From the NCBI RefSeq assembly GCF_949769255.1, contig NZ_OX458329.1:2108001-2172000 (forward strand): a stretch of DNA of 64,000 nucleotides. Direction: 5' to 3'. Origin of the DNA: Mobiluncus massiliensis (GTDB taxonomy: Bacteria > Actinomycetota > Actinomycetes > Actinomycetales > Actinomycetaceae). The translations under genes were made by a program, and so were the position numbers. The first letter of the stretch is position 1. Every line of letters begins with the position of its first letter. The notes under the pieces are model-generated. The model was not told where the DNA came from and made no database searches. It saw nothing but the letters and a program-made list of their open reading frames with translations. This document shows positions 59,932 to 64,000 of this stretch, one piece after another.

Positions 59932-61827
59932 CTAGACCAAGGCCGCTTCTGCCAAGCGCGAGTGCAGCTCACCGTGAGAGGCAGCCGCCGACTCGCTGAA
60001 ATATTGCCGCTCAGCGAACTCGCCTTTCTTGCCGATATTAAAGGACTGAACCGGCCGGAAGTAACCCATGACGCGGGTCCATACCTCGCAATCTTGGTGC
60101 CGGCCCTTCGCTTCGCAGCGCGGGCAGGTGAAGTGTTCGCCGGAAATGTAGCCGTGCGTCGGGCAGATACTAAACGTTGGCGTGATGGTGATGTAGGGGG
60201 TGCGCCAGGTGGTCAGCGAGCGGCGCACCAGCTGTTTGCAAGCCTCCGCGCTGGACACGGCCTCGCCCATGTACAGGTGCAGCACGGTGCCGCCGGTGTA
60301 CTTGGTCTGCAGTTCCTCCTGCAGTTCCTCGGCCAGGAACGGGTCGTTCGTGAACCCGACCGGCAGTTGCGAGGAGTTCGTGTAGTAGGGGTTTTCGGTC
60401 GTGCCGGCCTGCAGGATTTTGTCCCCGAAGCGTTTCCGGTCAGCTTTCGCCAGGCGGTACGTGGTGCCCTCGGCCGGGGTCGCCTCCAGGTTGTACATAT
60501 GTCCGGTAGACTCCTGGAGTTCAATCATCTGGTCGCGCACCCCGTCCAGAATCCGGGCCGCCAGGGCGTGTCCGCGCGGGTCGGTGATGTCATAAGCGTC
60601 GTCGGTGAAGTTGCGGATCAGCTCGTTCATGCCGTTGACCCCGATGGTAGAGAAGTGGTTGTCCAGCGTCCCCAGGTAGCGTTTCGTGTAGGGGAACAGG
60701 CCGTGGTCCATGTGGTACTGGATGGTGATGCGCTTGCGTTCCAAAGTCACCGAAGCCAACTCGATGAGTTCGCGCAAGCGGGCGCGCAAACCGTCCTCGT
60801 CGCCCTTGTGCAGATAACCCAGGCGCGCCAAGTTGATGGTCACCACCCCGATAGACCCCGTCTGTTCTGCCGAACCGAACAGCCCGTTACCGCGCTTGAC
60901 CAGCTCCCGCAGGTCGAGCTGCAACCGGCAGCACATGGAGCGAATCTGGCCGGGGTCTAGTTCCGAGTTGATGAAGTTCTGGAAATAGGGCAGCCCGTAC
61001 TTTGCCGTCATCTCAAACAGCAGGTTGGCGTTGGGGGAATCCCAATCGAAATCCTTGGTCATGTTGTAGGTCGGAATGGGGAAGGTGAACACACGCCCGT
61101 CCGCGTCTCCCTCGGTCATGACCTCCATGTAGGCACGGTTGATGATGTCCATCTCGGCCTGCAGGTCCCCGTAGGCGAAGTCGCACAGTTCCTCACCGGT
61201 GAGCGGCACTTCGTCGCGCAGGTCGGGCGGGCACGTCCAGTCAAAAGTGAGGTTCGTGAACGGACACTGACTGCCCCAGCGGCTCGGGACGTTCAGGTTA
61301 TAGATGAGTTCCTGCATGCACTGCTTGACCTCGGCATACGTCATGTTATCCAGGCGGACGAAGGGCGCCATGTAGGTGTCGAAGCTAGAGAACGCTTGGG
61401 CGCCGGCCCACTCGTTTTGCAGCGTGCCCAGGAAGTTCACGATTTGTCCGCAAGCCGAGCTGAAGTGCCGCGGCGGATTGGAAGCAATGGCCCCGCTGAC
61501 CCCGTTGAAACCCTGTTGCAGCAGCTGTTTCAGCGACCAACCAGCGCAGTACCCGGCGAACATATCCAGGTCATGAATGTGGAGGTCGCCGTCGCGGTGG
61601 GCAGCGCCGGCCGCGGCGGGATAAACCTTGTCCAGCCAGTAGTTGGCCACCATCTTGCCCGCCGCGTTCAAAATCAGGCCGCCGACTGAGTAGCCCTGGT
61701 TGGCGTTGGCGTTGACCCGCCAGTCGGCCTGGCTCAGGTATTCGTCCACTGTCTCAATGGGGTCAACCGTGTGGTGGCGCGGATTCGTCTCAAAAACGGG
61801 GGTCGGCTCTTGCTTCGTTGCAGTCAT
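59932..61827 (-). CDS. nrdD: Anaerobic ribonucleoside-triphosphate reductase
   Basis: Class III ribonucleotide reductase making dNTPs without oxygen, 631 residues. The glycyl radical residue is Gly588 in TRVMGYF near the C-terminus, preceded by a four-cysteine zinc site (CPTHGYISGEHFTCPRC and the following CEVW). HIHDLDMFAGYCAGW and SSACGQIVNFLG lie in the barrel. No ATP-cone precedes the catalytic domain, so classic dATP inhibition through that domain is not expected. AAGGAAG precedes the ATG, and two NrdR boxes lie upstream. Confidence 0.95.
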   Translation of the reverse strand: MTATKQEPTPVFETNPRHHTVDPIETVDEYLSQADWRVNANANQGYSVGGLILNAAGKMVANYWLDKVYPAAAGAAHRDGDLHIHDLDMFAGYCAGWSLKQLLQQGFNGVSGAIASNPPRHFSSACGQIVNFLGTLQNEWAGAQAFSSFDTYMAPFVRLDNMTYAEVKQCMQELIYNLNVPSRWGSQCPFTNLTFDWTCPPDLRDEVPLTGEELCDFAYGDLQAEMDIINRAYMEVMTEGDADGRVFTFPIPTYNMTKDFDWDSPNANLLFEMTAKYGLPYFQNFINSELDPGQIRSMCCRLQLDLRELVKRGNGLFGSAEQTGSIGVVTINLARLGYLHKGDEDGLRARLRELIELASVTLERKRITIQYHMDHGLFPYTKRYLGTLDNHFSTIGVNGMNELIRNFTDDAYDITDPRGHALAARILDGVRDQMIELQESTGHMYNLEATPAEGTTYRLAKADRKRFGDKILQAGTTENPYYTNSSQLPVGFTNDPFLAEELQEELQTKYTGGTVLHLYMGEAVSSAEACKQLVRRSLTTWRTPYITITPTFSICPTHGYISGEHFTCPRCEAKGRHQDCEVWTRVMGYFRPVQSFNIGKKGEFAERQYFSESAAASHGELHSRLAEAALV

Positions 61828-61902
61828 CTTCTTCCTTTCGTCTCCTCATCTCCCAGTATCGGGGACACAAGAAATTACTCTAGGGAGGTATTTCGCCAAA
61901 TC

Positions 61903-61918
61903 AACTACATATTGTGCG
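61903..61918. promoter_or_regulatory. NrdR box (proximal)
   Basis: AACTACATATTGTGCG fits the NrdR box pattern (ACACWATATATWGTGT-like). It lies 76 bp upstream of nrdD and 32 bp from a second box, about three helical turns, the usual tandem arrangement. Confidence 0.8.
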
Positions 61919-61934
61919 TGTTGCTCAATTTTAC

Positions 61935-61950
61935 CACTACATATTGTGTT
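61935..61950. promoter_or_regulatory. NrdR box (distal)
   Basis: CACTACATATTGTGTT shares a 12-base core (ACTACATATTGTG) with the proximal box. Together they predict repression of nrdD by the ATP/dATP-sensing regulator NrdR. The divergent aminotransferase start is only 38 bp away and might also be affected. Confidence 0.82.
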
Positions 61951-61988
61951 TGCCCAGGTCTGTGGGTTAAGGCGATTCGTCGCTGTGC

Positions 61989-63158
61989 GTGTCGCGGTAT
62001 CGTAGGAGGGTGAAATTTTCTCACCGGGTGGAACTGAACGAACCCAACGCCGTGACTCTGGCCCAGCGCGCGGCCCGACGTGACGGCACGTTGAAAGTGA
62101 ATCTAGCGGATTCTAATCCGACCCGCTGGGGGTTGGGCACACCGGGCTTGTCGCCCTATGAACCTGATCCGCGGGGGCCTCGGGCGGCTCGCGAGGTGCT
62201 GGCTGCCTGGCTGAGTGCGCGTGACAAACGCACCGTGAACCCCGACCATCTCTATCTCTTAAGTTCTACTTCCCAGGGCTATGCGTGGTTGACGAAGTTG
62301 ACGACCGACCCTGGCGAGCGGATTGCTGCTCCGACCCCGGGATACCCGTTGGTAGAAACGATTGCGGGGTTGGAGAACGTGGGCGTCGATTTCTATCCCC
62401 TGACCTGGGTGGGGTCCCGGTGGGAGCTGGGCGAGCTCAATCCGGGGGCGGTCAGCGCGGTGGTGGCCATCAATCCGAATAATCCCACCGGCTCTTATGT
62501 ACACGGGGAGGATCGTCAGCGGCTCCTCAACTACTGTGTGAATCACGAGGTAGCGCTCATCGCTGATGAAGTGTTCTTTGACTTCGACCTGCCCGGAGCG
62601 CCCACCCGACCCGCTGATCGCCAGCGCTTGGCGGGAACCTCGGAAGTGCTGACTTTTGCCCTGGACGGAATGAGTAAAAACTTGAGCGCCCCGGGGCTGA
62701 AAATCGCGTGGCTGGAAGTGTCCGGGCCGCAGCCAGACGTGGCGGCGGCGCTGGCCCGGCTGGACGTCATCGCGGATGCCTACCTGCCGTTTTCCGATGT
62801 TTTGGCGCAGCACCTGGAGCAATACCTGGCTGCTGTGCCCGCCGCGACCCGCGCCACCCGGCAACGCTGCCGCGAGAACCTTGCCACCTTGAGGGACCTT
62901 GTGCGCACGGAACCAAGCGGAACCGTGAGCCTGCTGGAACCCGAAGGCGGCTGGAACGCGCTGCTGCGATTTCCCGCCCACGTGGACGAGGACGCGCTCA
63001 TCACCGGGATGATTGCCCAGCGTGGCATCACCGTGCAGCCGGGATATTTTTTCGATATGCCTTTTGCCTCAGTCGTGTCGGTATCGCTGTTGCTCGATGC
63101 CCCGGCGTTCCGCCCCGCCATCGCAGCCCTGCTGGCAAGCATTGCTGACCAGCTGTGA
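61989..63158 (+). CDS. PLP-dependent aminotransferase, class I/II
   Basis: Fold-type I aminotransferase of 389 residues. The PLP Lys lies in LDGMSKNLSAPGLKIAWLE; ISEVF-type substrate motifs appear as AINPNNPTGSYV and LIADEVFFDF. It resembles the aspartate/alanine aminotransferase branch; the amino acid used is unknown. The GTG at 61989 is used here, but GTG 62010 is also possible although its AGGAGG is only one base away. It is divergent from nrdD. Confidence 0.85.
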   Translation: MSRYRRRVKFSHRVELNEPNAVTLAQRAARRDGTLKVNLADSNPTRWGLGTPGLSPYEPDPRGPRAAREVLAAWLSARDKRTVNPDHLYLLSSTSQGYAWLTKLTTDPGERIAAPTPGYPLVETIAGLENVGVDFYPLTWVGSRWELGELNPGAVSAVVAINPNNPTGSYVHGEDRQRLLNYCVNHEVALIADEVFFDFDLPGAPTRPADRQRLAGTSEVLTFALDGMSKNLSAPGLKIAWLEVSGPQPDVAAALARLDVIADAYLPFSDVLAQHLEQYLAAVPAATRATRQRCRENLATLRDLVRTEPSGTVSLLEPEGGWNALLRFPAHVDEDALITGMIAQRGITVQPGYFFDMPFASVVSVSLLLDAPAFRPAIAALLASIADQL

Positions 63159-63188
63159 TTGCTAGGCCAGTGGGGAGACGATTCCCGC

Positions 63189-64000
63189 TCAGCGCGGCAG
63201 ACGGGCGCGCAGGGTGAAACGCGGGGTGGTGAACACAGACAGGGAACCGCCGAGGGCTTCGAACCGGGATTCCAAGTTGCTCAGGCCGGTGCCGTAGGTC
63301 AGCGTGGTTTCCACGGTACTGGGGTTAGAAACTTCCATCCAGAAGCTGGAGGCGTCCTGGCCCAGACGCACCTCCATTTCGTTGGAAGTCGTATGAATCA
63401 GCACATTCGTGATGGCTTCGCGCAACACTTCCGTGAACATCCGGGCTTTGTCCGCCTGGGGTGGGAGGTCGCCGGAGATATGCAGTTCCAGTTCGGCCGC
63501 CGAGGCTAAATCTTGCAGGGTTTCCAGCCAAATTTCGGGGGTGGCGGTGACGCGGTCCTTACTCAGGTCAGAGGGTAGATCCTCCAGCAGACCCTGGAGG
63601 CGGCGCAGGCGCTCGTCATCCGACACTTCGTCCTCCAGGAAGCGGTGTACAAAAGAAATGCGCTGGGAAAGCGTGTCGTGAATGGTGGACCGGGTCGATA
63701 AAATGAGCCGGCGTGACAGGGCTTCATCGAGCCGCGAAGTCTCCCTGACCAGGCGTTTTTGGCGGGCCTGCAGGGCGTCAATCTCTGCTGAAAGCCGGTA
63801 ACTGAGCGTCATGTAGTCGCTGACATCGACAGCTAGCAGTTGAATCCAAGACCGCCGGCCGTCTCGAATCCGGCTCTGGGTCAGCACCCAAGTCCGCCCA
63901 TCGGGTTCCTTAATCCGCAGCTGGGAGGTTCCATCTTCGTTCGCTTCCCAGCAGTTCGGCGAATCACTGCCCGCTTGGCTACTTTTTGTCTCAAACCTGA
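63189..64000 (-). CDS. Sensor histidine kinase, C-terminal part (5' end outside window)
   Basis: The minus-strand frame stays open to the window edge, giving about 270 residues of a two-component sensor of the NarL-type (HisKA_3) class. A possible PAS-like segment (SQLRIKEPDGRTWV, SWIQLLAVDVSD) is followed by a coiled coil, a dimerisation helix with the likely phosphorylated His in STIHDTLSQRIS, and an ATP-binding domain (LREAITNVLIHT as N box, GTGLSNLESRFEALGG as G box). The D/F boxes are weak. The partner regulator is probably outside the window. Confidence 0.82.
   Translation of the reverse strand, partial: RFETKSSQAGSDSPNCWEANEDGTSQLRIKEPDGRTWVLTQSRIRDGRRSWIQLLAVDVSDYMTLSYRLSAEIDALQARQKRLVRETSRLDEALSRRLILSTRSTIHDTLSQRISFVHRFLEDEVSDDERLRRLQGLLEDLPSDLSKDRVTATPEIWLETLQDLASAAELELHISGDLPPQADKARMFTEVLREAITNVLIHTTSNEMEVRLGQDASSFWMEVSNPSTVETTLTYGTGLSNLESRFEALGGSLSVFTTPRFTLRARLPR

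Overview
The window looks like chromosome of a moderately high-GC Gram-positive bacterium of the Actinomycetota, probably a host-associated anaerobe or facultative anaerobe of the Actinomycetaceae (Mobiluncus-like). Supporting signs are the uppS / hemolysin III (trhA) / greA / PIN-PhoH neighbourhood, a CarD regulator, GTP-dependent PEP carboxykinase, a GlxR/CRP-type palindrome, a class III (anaerobic) ribonucleotide reductase with NrdR boxes, and many lipoproteins and cell-wall-binding proteins. The genus is inference only. No rRNA, tRNA, transposase or phage gene was seen.

Layout. 1-752: end of xseA, then xseB. 753-1692: a 0.9 kb gene-free stretch full of diverged repeats, including four units spaced 61-63 bp with a CRISPR-repeat-like core. 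1693-9142: a cell-surface block made of a secreted protein (cell-wall-binding repeats, FG-GAP-like middle, transglutaminase-like domain), an MBOAT acyltransferase, its AlgJ/AlgX-like SGNH partner, a lipoprotein and an acyltransferase-3 protein; together they probably O-acylate an envelope polymer. 9153-16736: housekeeping genes (greA, trhA, uppS, PIN-PhoH, purA, pckG). 16822-19233: a lipoprotein and a CAP-domain surface protein. 19653-26679: topA, an MFS exporter, a Bcp peroxiredoxin and a CASTOR/POLLUX-like channel. 26776-34329: a peptide/nickel-type ABC importer with a divergent ArsR-type metal sensor. It is bracketed by an intact MFS gene and by a scar of that same gene, which points to a past rearrangement. 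34463-36756: a lipoprotein coupled to a UMF1-type MFS protein. 37254-40493: ispD, purine nucleoside phosphorylase and an NCS1 permease.

41222-45331 is the most unusual part: a tightly coupled four-gene run alternating two DUF1538 membrane proteins with two PII-like proteins, which suggests a transporter or channel gated by dedicated PII sensors. After it come carD, gpmA, azlCD, cysS and rlmB; a DUF1003 protein overlapping a PRC/MgtE-N/CBS protein; a CcdA / DsbA-like pair; an N-acetylmuramoyl-L-alanine amidase; an LRV-domain membrane protein; nrdG, a lipoprotein and nrdD; a PLP aminotransferase; and a sensor kinase that runs off the window end.

Intergenic DNA carries several repeats that the genes do not explain: a 127-bp element present twice at about 98% identity (37076 and 40939), a perfect 27-bp inverted repeat (40790-40847), a copied 5' end of the UMF1 gene (36802-36930), and the repeats at 796-1590.
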